A stretch of DNA of 64,000 nt from Desulfurivibrionaceae bacterium (GCA_030145275.1 JAQYVV010000003.1:124001-188000); one strand, 5' to 3'. Positions 1-8,006 are shown, numbered from the stretch's first letter. Numbers and translations: made by a program. Notes: generated by a model from the sequence alone, not told the origin.

Positions 1-241
1 GTATTTTAGGATCTGTGATGGAATAAAAGATGAAGTTCGCTCTTTTTTCACTGCTTAAAAGGTTAATGTTGTGCAGCTTTTGCAAATGTTGGGAGATGTT
101 TGCGTAGGTGGAGGTGAAATACTTGTGTATTTCACCAACACTTTTTTCACCATCCAGCAGGAGGCAGAGAATTTTCAAGCGCACAGGGTGTGCGATGGAT
201 TTTACTTTTATAGCTATTTGGTTGATGTTTGAATCCTGCAT
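1..241 (-). CDS. ArsR-family transcriptional regulator (5' part, cut by window edge)
   Basis: Eighty residues are readable before the window edge. They form a winged-helix DNA-binding domain: the opening contains IAIKVKSIAHPVRLKIL, typical of the ArsR/SmtB start (drop in activity when a ligand or metal binds), followed by VGEIHKYF...ANISQHLQKLHN, the recognition helix pattern, and a wing with ANFIFYSITDP. The ATG at 239-241 is preceded by GGAAGAT about 9 bases upstream. No metal-binding Cys pair such as CxC is seen in the visible part, so the inducer is unknown. The C-terminus lies outside the window. Assignment to the HTH_5 superfamily is firm; the ligand and target genes are not inferable here. 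Confidence 0.82.
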   Translation of the reverse strand, partial: MQDSNINQIAIKVKSIAHPVRLKILCLLLDGEKSVGEIHKYFTSTYANISQHLQKLHNINLLSSEKRANFIFYSITDPKI

Positions 242-499
242 AATATTATCTTCCAATTGTGATTATACTCGTTTTTTTTGTTTAGTATTCAATTGATTGA
301 TTAAGTATAATTCGTCCAGAAAGTCTGTCAAGTTTTTTCTATCTATGGGGGAATATCTGGTGGACCTGGGAATAGAGAAGGTGTGGAGCTGAGGTCTGGT
401 GGGTTTGTGGCGGACAGTGTGAGACTTCGAGGCTGTTATCTTGTTTGCGAATTTTTCGAAGTCTACACCGTCCGATATTGATGTTTATCAGTGGTGACA

Positions 500-715
500 T
501 CACATTTGGGCCATACTCAAACCGCACATGGCCTCATAGTTGCGGCACTCATGTTGGCAGAGGAAGGGGCATGGTTCTTTCATAAACCATTTTTTTTGCG
601 GACAGTAATATCTATCTCTGAATGGTTCATTACAACCGTGTTTCGTAAGTTTTTTCCTTGATTTTTTGCCATAGCTAACGGTGTTGCCTAGAAGAGTAAA
701 TTGCCATAATGCCAT
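500..715 (-). CDS. small cysteine-rich hypothetical protein
   Basis: This 71-residue protein is not recognised. It has a basic stretch (KKSRKKLTKH) and six cysteines in the last 45 residues (HGC, YYC, EPC, FLC, HEC, AMC), so a small metal-binding or disulfide-stabilised fold is possible. The reading frame is supported by a strong ribosome-binding site, GAGGAGGG, 5-6 bases before the ATG. No signal peptide or membrane segment is evident. It lies about 260 bases upstream of the ArsR-type gene on the same strand, with no gene visible between them (about 242-499). Function unknown; the call as a real gene rests on the RBS and the Cys pattern. Confidence 0.5.
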   Translation of the reverse strand: MALWQFTLLGNTVSYGKKSRKKLTKHGCNEPFRDRYYCPQKKWFMKEPCPFLCQHECRNYEAMCGLSMAQM

Positions 716-899
716 TTTGTCCCTCCTCTGTTAGCAAGTATCTGTACTGCACTTACACAGACACCTGCTTGATTAACAAGAATAAGGATTACCTGCCTAT
801 TGTTCTATATAAACTCTTATCGGCTAAACTGACTAAAAACAAAAATTATCATTTCTGGATGTCTGTAAGTGTGGGATGGTGAAATAGACCGTTGTCGGT

Positions 900-1688
900 T
901 TAAAAATTTATGATTACCTGTAGATCCCCTTGGCGGTTACCCTTTTGAAGGCCCTTGCCTTTGAGTCTCAGGCGGGTGCCTGGTAGGATACCTTCCGGAA
1001 GTTTAATCCGTAATTTTTCCATTCCTTCACCTCTGTTCAAGGCAATTTGGACCCATTTTTTATTGATTATCTCATCTTTGCTTAGATTGAGGGTGTAAGT
1101 TAGATCAATATCATCTCGATTCTTTTCTTTGGGTTTTTGGGGTGGGGAAGTAGTTGAATTGCTCAGAATAGATCTAACAGAAGAACCTAAGTTTTGGAGA
1201 ACAGAAGGTCCTTTATGGGTGAGAGAGTCTTTTGTGGAAAGGTGGTTGAGTGTCTTCAGGAGTTTTGGCAGGCCAAAAATCAAAATGCCGCCAAAAAAGA
1301 AACCGCGTCCCCCTAGAAGTGATCGACTGAAAAAATTTGGCCCGTAGCGCAGACCGGCCTTGCCAAACTCCTTCAACAGTTCGGCGAAGACAACGTTTGC
1401 CTGGGGGTTTTTAAACAAATCTCTGAGTATATCTTCTTGGCTATAACGAAATGAATCGTCTGACCCTGAATGCCTTGAAGATTCTTTAAAGGCGTCAAAC
1501 TCCCTTCTTTTTATCGGGTCGCTTAAGACACCGTATGCTGCCGCAATTTGCTTGAATCTCTCTTCAGCCTGTTTGTCCCCAGGGTTTCTGTCTGGATGGT
1601 ACTGTAGGGCCATGTTTCGAAAGGCTTTCTTGATCTCCTCCTCGCTGGCATTGCTTTTGACACCTAAAATTGAGTAATAGTCTGGCAT
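900..1688 (-). CDS. J-domain (DnaJ-like) co-chaperone
   Basis: Residues 1-70 are a canonical J domain with YYSILGV at the start and the HPD tripeptide at 31-33, the part that stimulates the DnaK ATPase. The zinc-finger CxxC repeats of full DnaJ are absent, so this is a type II/III-like J protein. A Gly/Phe-rich, fairly hydrophobic stretch lies at about 118-145 and might be a membrane-associated segment. Residues about 195-262 resemble the DnaJ C-terminal substrate-binding domain ([21 protein letters not shown]). It is the last gene of an apparent operon with the two-TM and PAS genes upstream, the gap being 57 bases. A general chaperone role is possible, but the context suggests a J protein dedicated to a membrane or sensory partner. 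Confidence 0.85.
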   Translation of the reverse strand: MPDYYSILGVKSNASEEEIKKAFRNMALQYHPDRNPGDKQAEERFKQIAAAYGVLSDPIKRREFDAFKESSRHSGSDDSFRYSQEDILRDLFKNPQANVVFAELLKEFGKAGLRYGPNFFSRSLLGGRGFFFGGILIFGLPKLLKTLNHLSTKDSLTHKGPSVLQNLGSSVRSILSNSTTSPPQKPKEKNRDDIDLTYTLNLSKDEIINKKWVQIALNRGEGMEKLRIKLPEGILPGTRLRLKGKGLQKGNRQGDLQVIINF

Positions 1689-1745
1689 ATTTCTGTCTGG
1701 AAAAATTATTTGAGAGCAGCAAGAATCCCTATGAAGGCATCCTTG

Positions 1746-2339
1746 CTATATGGGTGGAAGAGGTTTTCCGGGCCGAGGTACTTCTTGTTCTTCGTGGAGT
1801 CGCGCAACAGTTGTGTGGCCGTGAAGTATGTAGAGAGCTGTTTTGAATAAGATAAAATTGAGTAGAAAGTAGGCGAGAGCAAGGGCAACCGAAAGGGCCC
1901 CTCCACGAATCAGCAGTTTTTTGTCCATCACTTTCTGTCTTTTATAGTGGATCTTATTTTGTTCCATTATGGCTTGGGCTATCTGGAAGTTCGAGAGTCC
2001 TTTTTCCTGATACATTGCAACTGTGTCACTGGTATTTGTGCCGCTGGCGGTAAAATAATGCCCCTTTTTTTGTAGATACCGGGAGATGAATGTTTCAGTG
2101 GTCAGGTTGCCGCAATCAATGGAGCCGCTGTTTGCATCAGCGCTACAGCTGAATTTTTCTCCCAAAAAGGCAGAAAAAGATTTATCGAAGCTGTAGGCAT
2201 ATTGGAAATAAAAGGCCTTTGGCAGCAGCACCATAAGTGCTCCGCCAAGGAGCAGAAGACTGCTTGCAATGATAAAGGTTTTTATGAGTCGGTGATACCA
2301 TCTTTCTGGTATGATATTTTTGGGGTAAGGGGATATCAT
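1746..2339 (-). CDS. two-TM membrane protein of unknown function
   Basis: This 197-residue protein is not recognised. A hydrophobic segment at about 20-40 and another at about 145-168 flank a region of some 100 residues, and the C-terminus ends in a Pro-rich tail (PRPGKPLPPI). The central region contains two close cysteines (FSCSAD...SIDCGN) that could form a disulfide if periplasmic. Its ATG overlaps the stop of the upstream PAS gene in an ATGA arrangement, so the two are translationally coupled. The J-domain gene follows 57 bases later. The protein is probably an inner-membrane component working with these partners; no enzymatic motif is visible. Confidence 0.65.
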   Translation of the reverse strand: MISPYPKNIIPERWYHRLIKTFIIASSLLLLGGALMVLLPKAFYFQYAYSFDKSFSAFLGEKFSCSADANSGSIDCGNLTTETFISRYLQKKGHYFTASGTNTSDTVAMYQEKGLSNFQIAQAIMEQNKIHYKRQKVMDKKLLIRGGALSVALALAYFLLNFILFKTALYILHGHTTVARLHEEQEVPRPGKPLPPI

Positions 2340-2854
2340 TTTTTTTCTTCTGATATGTCATTTATGCTCAGGATAACGGCGTTTCCCTGTTTTTTGGTAG
2401 AGATCAAATATCTAACTTTGTTTTCTTTGGTGATATGGTGTAGGTCTGGATAGGCCGGAACATTAAGGCAACTCTCCCCCGTTTTAAATGTTTTATTTAC
2501 CGTGTTTCTAATAGTACAGCTTTTGCAGTGTACTGTCTGACCACACCCTTCAATGGCGTGTATGCATTCGAAAACATCTCCGCTTAATTGCCCGGTTACT
2601 TCCTGCAGTGATTTATCGAGAAGAGAGAGGCTTTTTTTGTTGGCATAAATAGTTCTGCCATTCGAGTCAACAAGGAAAACCGGGTGTTCAAACCGCTCAA
2701 GAAATTCCTCCATAGATTGGCTGCCAAAGTCAAAAAAATTTCGCAAGCAGTCCGGGCAGATACCATGTGAGATCGCATTTTGGGGTTGATAACCTACAGT
2801 AGGGATGCTCCCAAGGTCTTTTTTACACCAGGCACAAATTTTTCTAATTTCCAT
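2336..2854 (-). CDS. zinc-ribbon plus Cys-rich PAS-domain sensor protein
   Basis: The N-terminus has two CxxC pairs (C7/C10 and C33/C36), a zinc-ribbon arrangement. Residues about 48-165 form a PAS domain (FLERFEHPVFLVDSNGRTIYANK). Inside the PAS is a Cys cluster, ECIHAIEGCG followed by HCKSCTIR, seen in uncharacterised PAS proteins of anaerobes. There is no kinase, cyclase or HTH output domain, so the protein probably signals by contact with a partner. It is the first gene of a three-gene operon with the two-TM and J-domain genes, overlapping the next gene by four bases. A redox or metal sensory role is an inference from the cysteines. Confidence 0.75.
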   Translation of the reverse strand: MEIRKICAWCKKDLGSIPTVGYQPQNAISHGICPDCLRNFFDFGSQSMEEFLERFEHPVFLVDSNGRTIYANKKSLSLLDKSLQEVTGQLSGDVFECIHAIEGCGQTVHCKSCTIRNTVNKTFKTGESCLNVPAYPDLHHITKENKVRYLISTKKQGNAVILSINDISEEKK

Positions 2855-3212
2855 GGATTGCGTCAGTTAGCTTCCTGTAAAGCAAGTAAGGGGTGTCTTG
2901 AAAAAAGGTGGATTAGAGTAAGTTAATTGTCTCATAAACTACCATAAGGTGAGCACGAAAAGCAAATTTATAGCGCCAGTGCTAGGACTTCCATTGCTAC
3001 ATAAACAATGAAGAGGGGGTGTTATTTAGATATTCTGTGGGCTAAGATTCTCTAGTTTCGATAGACTCCTTGGTTTTTGTTCTCCTTTGGAATACGACTC
3101 GTTACTCATGTAATAAGTGGGCAAAAAACATTAAAGGCTGGAAAAGTATTAATCCTTTTTGATACAATTGCATTTTAAGCGGCTCAAGTGATTATGATCA
3201 AGGAGGTGTGCA
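2855..3212. other. 358-base intergenic region between divergent genes
   Basis: This AT-rich stretch separates the PAS operon (minus strand) from a small membrane-protein gene (plus strand), so it should contain both promoters. No RNA gene or member of the repeat families found elsewhere was recognised. A good Shine-Dalgarno (AAGGAGGTG) lies at its right end, serving the gene at 3213. Confidence 0.5.
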
Positions 3213-3518
3213 ATGTTTGGCAGACTGCTGGAAATCGTACTGGGAAATAGTATCTATTCCATTTCCGGGCTGGCTCTTCTTCTCCTGGCTCTTATTTCAC
3301 TAAAAAGTGAGGAGTTTTACAAAGGCATTAAAATTATTCTCTGGTTTGCCACTCTCGTATGGGTGCTAAGTGTGGGATATGAGTATAATAGCGGATACAA
3401 TGTTCTCTATCTTCTGGATAAAAGTACAGAAGGATCGCTTGATCCAGGAAAAGACAGAGGTGCTTTTGAGAAGTATTATTCAACAGAGTCCACAGACAAA
3501 ATAAAACGAGGTAATTAG
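3213..3518 (+). CDS. small two-TM membrane protein, hypothetical
   Basis: This 101-residue protein is not recognised. Residues about 12-30 and 38-56 are hydrophobic and could form a two-helix hairpin; the remaining C-terminal half is hydrophilic (KSTEGSLDPGKDRGAFEKYY). The ATG is preceded by AAGGAGGTG at ideal spacing, making translation very likely. It is transcribed away from the PAS operon and towards the MFS gene, whose stop lies only 7 bases beyond its own (tail to tail). No functional inference is possible from context. Confidence 0.65.
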   Translation: MFGRLLEIVLGNSIYSISGLALLLLALISLKSEEFYKGIKIILWFATLVWVLSVGYEYNSGYNVLYLLDKSTEGSLDPGKDRGAFEKYYSTESTDKIKRGN

Positions 3519-3524
3519 CTATTT

Positions 3525-4820
3525 TTAAAGATTTCGATTTCTTCTCTTTTTATACAGATATATTTGCCAGAAAGAGCCGGGCCCAAGGAATAAAAGGGCC
3601 AGTCCCAAAGCGACATATCGAGGGTTTATTCCAAGATCAAGGGCCGCGCCGGTACAATAAGTAGATAAGCTTAAGACCAGGGTGACCAGCCCCATTTCTG
3701 CGGCAAAAACCCGGCCGCGGTACTGGTCATCGACAACTCTGTGCAGCAGGGTGGTTGAAAAAACCCACTGGGTAGCTCCGCCAATATGACCGAGTAAAAC
3801 GAAAGGCGCTGCCCAGAGCAGACTAGGGGTTAGACTGAAGATGATGTAGGCCACAGCAGAAATAAAAAAAGATAAGGCTATCCCTCTCATCATAGATGGG
3901 GAATCTTCTCCCAGTATGCGCCAGACAAGAATGGGTCCAATGGCGGCTCCTATCCCTCTGCAGCTGTACAGAATACCGCTGCCCCCACCGCTTGTAGAGG
4001 TATTAAAAACCTGTTCGCCAAAAACAACCAGCATAACCAGAATACCGCCGGAGAGGGCCCAACCGCTTTTAACCAGGAGCAAAGCGCCTACTTTTTTGCT
4101 GCTCAAAACGTATTTAATCCCCATTTTCAGGTCGTGCAATCCGGTGTAATCAAGCCAGGTCACTTTCCCATCGGGCCCTGAAGGTTTGTTTCTTTTCTGG
4201 CCTTGCTGCGGAATGGTCGTGCTGTTCAACAGGAGTGCTGAAACCAGAAAGGTGATGGCGTCAATCTTAATTGCGGTCTCCCATCCTGCCACTGCTGTGA
4301 CAAAACCACCCATTGCCGCGCCAAAAGCCAGGAGAACTGACCAGCTTGCCCCGGAAAGAGCGTTTGCGATGTTGAGTTCTTCCGATTTACAGAGGTTGGG
4401 GACACTCGCCTGCCTTGCTGGATTTGAGAAAGTCCAAAGGGTCTCCTGGGTGAGGGCAAGAATATAGATAATCCATATATGCTCTGGACTCTGGACGAAA
4501 AGAAAACAGAGAACCACAGCTACCCTTGCCAGATCACAGCCTATCATGATCGCTTTTCTGGGCAGTCGATCTGCAACGATTCCGGCTGCGGGTCCTATGA
4601 TTGTCGATGGAATAAATTTAGCGATGAGAAACCAGCTGATTGCCTGGCCCGATCCGCTCAAACGATCCAAAAGTACAAAAATGGCTATGTAATTAAACCA
4701 GTTACCAAACTGACTGATTACCCCGGCAAGCCAGAACCTGCGGAATTGCTGGTTGGTGCGCAGAAAGGTTGTGTAGCTACCCCAGCGGCTAGCTGACAGC
4801 GCAGCAGGTGGAGTAGCCAT
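3525..4820 (-). CDS. MFS transporter (EntS-like / MFS_3 exporter family)
   Basis: This 431-residue protein has about twelve hydrophobic segments, the usual length and layout of a major facilitator. The N-terminus (FLRTNQQFRRFWLAGVISQFG) and the loop GIVADRLPRKAIMIGCDL, the MFS motif A region between TM2 and TM3, match the group that includes the enterobactin exporter EntS and macrolide efflux proteins. These transporters work as proton antiporters in the inner membrane. The substrate cannot be told from the sequence; no siderophore genes are nearby. The gene stands alone, convergent with the small membrane gene at 3213 and followed upstream by a family-A repeat. Confidence 0.85.
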   Translation of the reverse strand: MATPPAALSASRWGSYTTFLRTNQQFRRFWLAGVISQFGNWFNYIAIFVLLDRLSGSGQAISWFLIAKFIPSTIIGPAAGIVADRLPRKAIMIGCDLARVAVVLCFLFVQSPEHIWIIYILALTQETLWTFSNPARQASVPNLCKSEELNIANALSGASWSVLLAFGAAMGGFVTAVAGWETAIKIDAITFLVSALLLNSTTIPQQGQKRNKPSGPDGKVTWLDYTGLHDLKMGIKYVLSSKKVGALLLVKSGWALSGGILVMLVVFGEQVFNTSTSGGGSGILYSCRGIGAAIGPILVWRILGEDSPSMMRGIALSFFISAVAYIIFSLTPSLLWAAPFVLLGHIGGATQWVFSTTLLHRVVDDQYRGRVFAAEMGLVTLVLSLSTYCTGAALDLGINPRYVALGLALLFLGPGSFWQIYLYKKRRNRNL

Positions 4821-4895
4821 ATCTTTAAGGTAAATTTCCGGGTTTAGTTAACATGTTACGGTAGGCACCTTTCCCAAAAAAGAGAAATATTATCT

Positions 4896-5060
4896 GATCC
4901 GGATAAACCGGAAATAAGTGCCTTAACAGTAGTCTGCAACATATTGGGAGCATGATGTTTTTTGAAATTCTCGAATTCTCGAAGTCTTACGCTTATCTTG
5001 CTTATCCGGAGTCTTCGCTTACCTGTTTTTTGTGACAGGATTCCAGTTATAAGGCACTAA
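4896..5060 (-). repeat. family A intergenic repeat (TAGTGCC...GGATTAG), copy 1
   Basis: Read on the minus strand it begins TAGTGCCTTATAACTGG and ends TTATCCGGATCAG, and it contains TAAGGCACTTATTTCCGG, which can pair with the start. The interior carries two versions of the short nested motif (CGAAGTCTTACGCTTATC and CCGGAGTCTTCGCTTACC). Its first bases provide the last codons (Ser-Ala-Leu) and the TAA stop of the cytochrome gene. Other copies start near 27090, 30001, 39564, 47144 and 62536. Confidence 0.85.
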
Positions 5061-6750
5061 CTTCCTTTTGGGTTGAAGAGATAACCGTTGGAGACTTATC
5101 AGTTCTCCGCCAATATTGGAAAAAAGCGTGGACAAGCGGCAGATCGTCCTTTTTTAAATCTTCCAGAAAGGAAAAAGAGAGTGCGGTATATAACAGGTCT
5201 GCTTTTACGGTAAACGGGCCTTGGGCACCGTTGGTCGGAATCTTATAGGTAATATGGTCGGAGCCGCCTTGAAAGCTTGTATCATCCATGGCCTTGCCAT
5301 AGACGCCAATACTTTTTTCTGCAGAGCTTTTTTCAAAGCCTACAGGAAGCAGGCGGTTGTCTTTCAGGTAGCCTGCCGCTCTCAGAAGTGTGTAGGTCAC
5401 TTTTCCATCTGTGTTTGCCATTATTGTCTCATATATCTGCACCTGATCAGCCGTGGTAATTTCCTCATAGTGGGGTTCGTATTCCTGGATTTGCTGGTCA
5501 TTTAGGTTACCGGAGATACTGCCGTCTTCATTGGGTTTACCTGATTCAAAAACAGTGTTGCCGTTGACATCCAGGACTTGCAGGTGGATCCAGGCCCTTC
5601 TGCAAGGGATGCCAGTGGGGAATTTATGCCCGGTTGCGCTTTGTATCTCTATTTCAGTGGTTAAAATGTCCCCTAGTCGATTGGCCTTGAGCACTGATAA
5701 CTGCGCCGTTTTTTCCTGAAGTTGCTTTAAGGTACGCTGAAGAGTGTCTTCCAGTTCTTGGCTTGAAGTAGTCAAACCAAGGAGTTGCAAGTTATCTTTC
5801 ATGAGCTTGAGCATCTGTATGTTTGAGCCGACAAAATGGTGCTGGGAAAAATTAGGCCTCTTTTCAGTTCCAGAAGGCGCATAGCGGGAGATCTGTACAG
5901 ATTCGTCAGGCTCTGGCATGTGACACTCCTGACAGGAGAGGTCATCTTTTGTGTTATCGCCAAATTTACTGTTCTGCCATTCAAGATAGGCCGTCTGTTC
6001 TGGGAACTCTCCAGCAATGTTACCTTCCCCGTCCAAGTATGGGGTGAAGAGGGTGTGGCAGGTAGCGCAGAACTCGGAAGTGGCCATATGACTACCGTGT
6101 ACGGGTTTGTATCCGACACTTGTTTGCATTGTTTTTTGGTCGACATTGTTATAGGGGCCATATATCTGCCGGTCTGGCCTTGCTGTTTTTTCATCGATCT
6201 TAAATTTACCGCTGAAACTTTTAGAATTTCCCAAATTGGAATCTTCTATCTGGTGGCAGAAACTACAGGAAACTCCATCCATTGCCGCAGCATGGAGACC
6301 ATGGATGGGTTCAAGAAAACCGGGTTCAAAAAGTATTTTTTGACCAGTACTTTGTGCCTCAACTTTTGCCATGGGCATGTGGCAGGTGACGCATTTTTCT
6401 TCGATTATCTCTTTAATTGCCGGGTTTCGTGCTGCCTCAGAACTGACCTTTGCCTGCCAGAACGGGTCTTTGGCCGCATTGGCCATCACTGAGGAGCGCC
6501 AGTGGTTAAGTATGGACAGGCTGTTGCCCTCTGCATCAAAGAGTAGATTGTGGCAAGCCGCGCATTTTTCTGACCCTACAAATTTTTCTGTTTCAAATGA
6601 GGTCAGGGGCTGGCCGACGTATTCACGCGTTAGGCCTTGATCTACATTTGTAAAAATAAATAGTAAAAAAATGGCCAAGAAGGAGAGATTTAAAGCTATC
6701 AGTACAGGTGTTTGTCTTTCTGGTCTTGGCTTATTTATGTGAGTATTCAT
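5047..6750 (-). CDS. five-heme c-type cytochrome, membrane anchored
   Basis: The 567-residue protein has an N-terminal hydrophobic segment (about 17-34) that is a signal anchor or uncleaved signal. It carries five CxxCH heme-binding motifs at about 63, 120, 162, 228 and 273, all in the first half, with extra His residues as likely axial ligands (for example HHF near 310). The C-terminal half lacks hemes and looks beta-rich. Such multiheme cytochromes carry electrons in the periplasm of sulfate, sulfur or metal reducers; the electron donor and acceptor are unknown. The last three residues (SAL) and the stop codon are encoded by the adjacent family-A repeat, which suggests that the original C-terminus was altered by its insertion. 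Confidence 0.88.
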   Translation of the reverse strand: MNTHINKPRPERQTPVLIALNLSFLAIFLLFIFTNVDQGLTREYVGQPLTSFETEKFVGSEKCAACHNLLFDAEGNSLSILNHWRSSVMANAAKDPFWQAKVSSEAARNPAIKEIIEEKCVTCHMPMAKVEAQSTGQKILFEPGFLEPIHGLHAAAMDGVSCSFCHQIEDSNLGNSKSFSGKFKIDEKTARPDRQIYGPYNNVDQKTMQTSVGYKPVHGSHMATSEFCATCHTLFTPYLDGEGNIAGEFPEQTAYLEWQNSKFGDNTKDDLSCQECHMPEPDESVQISRYAPSGTEKRPNFSQHHFVGSNIQMLKLMKDNLQLLGLTTSSQELEDTLQRTLKQLQEKTAQLSVLKANRLGDILTTEIEIQSATGHKFPTGIPCRRAWIHLQVLDVNGNTVFESGKPNEDGSISGNLNDQQIQEYEPHYEEITTADQVQIYETIMANTDGKVTYTLLRAAGYLKDNRLLPVGFEKSSAEKSIGVYGKAMDDTSFQGGSDHITYKIPTNGAQGPFTVKADLLYTALSFSFLEDLKKDDLPLVHAFFQYWRRTDKSPTVISSTQKEVSAL

Positions 6751-6939
6751 CTAGTTATGATTTTTCTGAAAAATTATATATTTCTACAGCTTTTCTCTTT
6801 CGCCCTATTTTAGTATGTAACATTTTATATCTTTGTTTAAAATATTTTTGCATTATTGGGTAGAGATATGGGAATGATACTATTTTCCCGTTTATTGGGG
6901 ACAGGTGTTATATCTTGATCCTTTGGCAGGGCCTTTTTT

Positions 6940-6976
6940 CGACAATATTGTCGAGTTAAAACAAAAAATGTCGACA
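6940..6976. promoter_or_regulatory. two palindromes, putative operator region
   Basis: A perfect 14-bp palindrome CGACAATATTGTCG lies at 6940-6953, followed by a second dyad TGTCGACA at 6969-6976 sharing the TGTCG half-site. They lie in the 368-base gap between the divergent cytochrome gene and the Gly/Arg-repeat gene and could bind a dimeric regulator controlling either. The regulator is unknown; the rest of the gap is AT-rich with no other visible content except the candidate promoter at 7041. Confidence 0.4.
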
Positions 6977-7040
6977 GAGGCATATCTGCTAAAACATATT
7001 AACATATTGAAAATACAGTGATTTGTTTATGTTTATTAGT

Positions 7041-7056
7041 TGGCACGTCTCTTGGA
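7041..7056 (+). promoter_or_regulatory. possible sigma-54 promoter
   Basis: TGGCACGTCTCTTGGA resembles the -24/-12 consensus TGGCAC-N5-TTGCA, with an exact -24 box and one mismatch (GG for GC) in the -12 box. It is about 63 bases before the ATG at 7119, a sensible leader length. The mismatch is at a highly conserved base, so the call is weak. A remnant of a sigma-54 activator lies downstream at 7683. Confidence 0.3.
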
Positions 7057-7118
7057 AGTATAAAGAGCAACCGGTTTGGCTAAAAACAAAAAAACAAATA
7101 ACCTTAGGAGGTAGTAAG

Positions 7119-7562
7119 ATGACAACAGAAAAAAGTATGATAGGAAAAATTGGAGTGCTAGTTTTGGGACTTGGACTTTTATCTGCGCCGGCATGGGCCG
7201 TGACTGATTATGGTTCCATGACCAATGAAGAGCTGGCAGCAATGCGTGGTACAATGAGAGATGTTTCTCCAGAAGACCAGGCAAATTTTCGTGCTGTATG
7301 GCAAGAAAGAGTTAAGAGCATGGATCCGGAGCAGAGACGAGACGCTGTGAGTAGACCGGATAATGCGCTTCGGGATGGAAAAGGTGACAAAAATCGCCAA
7401 GGAGCGAGAGCCGGTTCAGGGCAAGGCAAGCAATATCGCCAAGGACCTGCGGACGGTACTGGAAATGGCAATCAAATTCGCCAAAGACTGCAAGACGGAT
7501 CTGGAGGAGGCAGTCAAAATCGCATGGGACGTGGAGGCGGTGGTGGTGGTGGAAGAAGATAG
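7119..7562 (+). CDS. small secreted Gly/Arg/Gln-repeat protein
   Basis: The start at 7119 is chosen because AGGAGG sits 8 bases upstream and the product then opens with a classic signal peptide (GKIGVLVLGLGLLSAPAWA, cleavage after Ala27). The mature part has an acidic/helical segment (MTNEELAAMRGTMRDVSPED...FRAVWQERVKSM) and then a low-complexity tail with repeated units of the type GxGxGxxxRQ, ending in a poly-Gly run and RR. A longer frame upstream lacks an RBS. The protein is exported, basic at its C-terminus and of unknown function; RNA, polysaccharide or metal surface binding are only guesses. A strong terminator follows directly. Confidence 0.75.
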   Translation: MTTEKSMIGKIGVLVLGLGLLSAPAWAVTDYGSMTNEELAAMRGTMRDVSPEDQANFRAVWQERVKSMDPEQRRDAVSRPDNALRDGKGDKNRQGARAGSGQGKQYRQGPADGTGNGNQIRQRLQDGSGGGSQNRMGRGGGGGGGRR

Positions 7563-7575
7563 GGTTTAATTGGAT

Positions 7576-7617
7576 AAAAAAAAATCGTTCAGGGGAAACT
7601 GTGAACGATTTTTTTTG
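7576..7617 (+). terminator. Rho-independent terminator
   Basis: AAAATCGTTCA and TGAACGATTTT form an 11-bp stem around a GGGGAAACTG loop, followed by a run of T. It sits 14 bases after the stop codon of the Gly/Arg-repeat gene and is A-rich on the other side, so it could work in both directions. Confidence 0.85.
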
Positions 7618-7682
7618 ATTTTCCTGATGCGGCAGAGCCTTTAAGTTCCAATGATTCTTGGAACAGCAGGGTGGGGACGTGA

Positions 7683-7820
7683 TCAATCAGGGGTCCGGGA
7701 GCGCTTATAAGGCAGGAAGACCTTCCTTTTGAGGTAACAAGGAAGAGGGCGGCAGAGGAACTGGGAATAAGCGAGCGGGTCTTGCGTTGTAAAATGGGTA
7801 GGCTCAAGCTGAAAAAATAG
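7683..7820 (+). pseudogene. remnant of a sigma-54-dependent activator C-terminus
   Basis: The frame after a TGA at 7680 reads LIRQEDLPFE and then RKRAAEELGISERVLRCKM, ending in a stop at 7818-7820. This matches the linker (I..EDLP) and Fis-type helix-turn-helix that end NtrC-family regulators, but the AAA+ domain and any start are missing and the two pieces are abnormally close. It lies directly behind the terminator of the Gly/Arg-repeat gene. I read it as the decayed tail of a deleted regulator gene. A chance match is possible but unlikely because the helix pattern A-A-E-E-L-G-I-S is well kept. Confidence 0.55.
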
Positions 7821-7885
7821 GTCATCAAACTTGCAAATTTGTATTAAACTAATAACACAAATTTGTAATATGTGTTATTTCTTCC

Positions 7886-7962
7886 GTTAGCGATCAATTA
7901 AGTACACCCAAGATTGCATAACCCCGAGTCCGTAAGCGTTTAAGGGGCACCCCGCTTACGTT
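7886..7962 (+). repeat. dispersed repeat shared with 47358-47499 (short copy)
   Basis: About 66 bases, from GTTAGCGATCAATTAAG through GTCCGTAAGCGTTT to GGGGCACCC, recur almost unchanged at 47358-47424. Both copies end with GCTTACGTT; the second has about 70 extra bases before it. GTAAGCG and CGCTTAC inside this copy can pair to form a hairpin. It sits immediately before the Crp/Fnr gene and may influence its leader. Confidence 0.75.
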
Positions 7963-8006
7963 CTTCCCAAAAAAAGTTGACAAATGAAACCGTTTTTAAT
8001 CAAATC

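Noticed and set aside
339..527. 62-residue minus-strand frame
   Set aside because: No RBS, low-complexity His/Pro/Arg content and overlap with the better supported Cys-rich gene at 500-715.
5836..6492. 218-residue plus-strand frame inside the cytochrome gene
   Set aside because: It is the reverse complement of a coding region with five heme motifs and shows no start signal.
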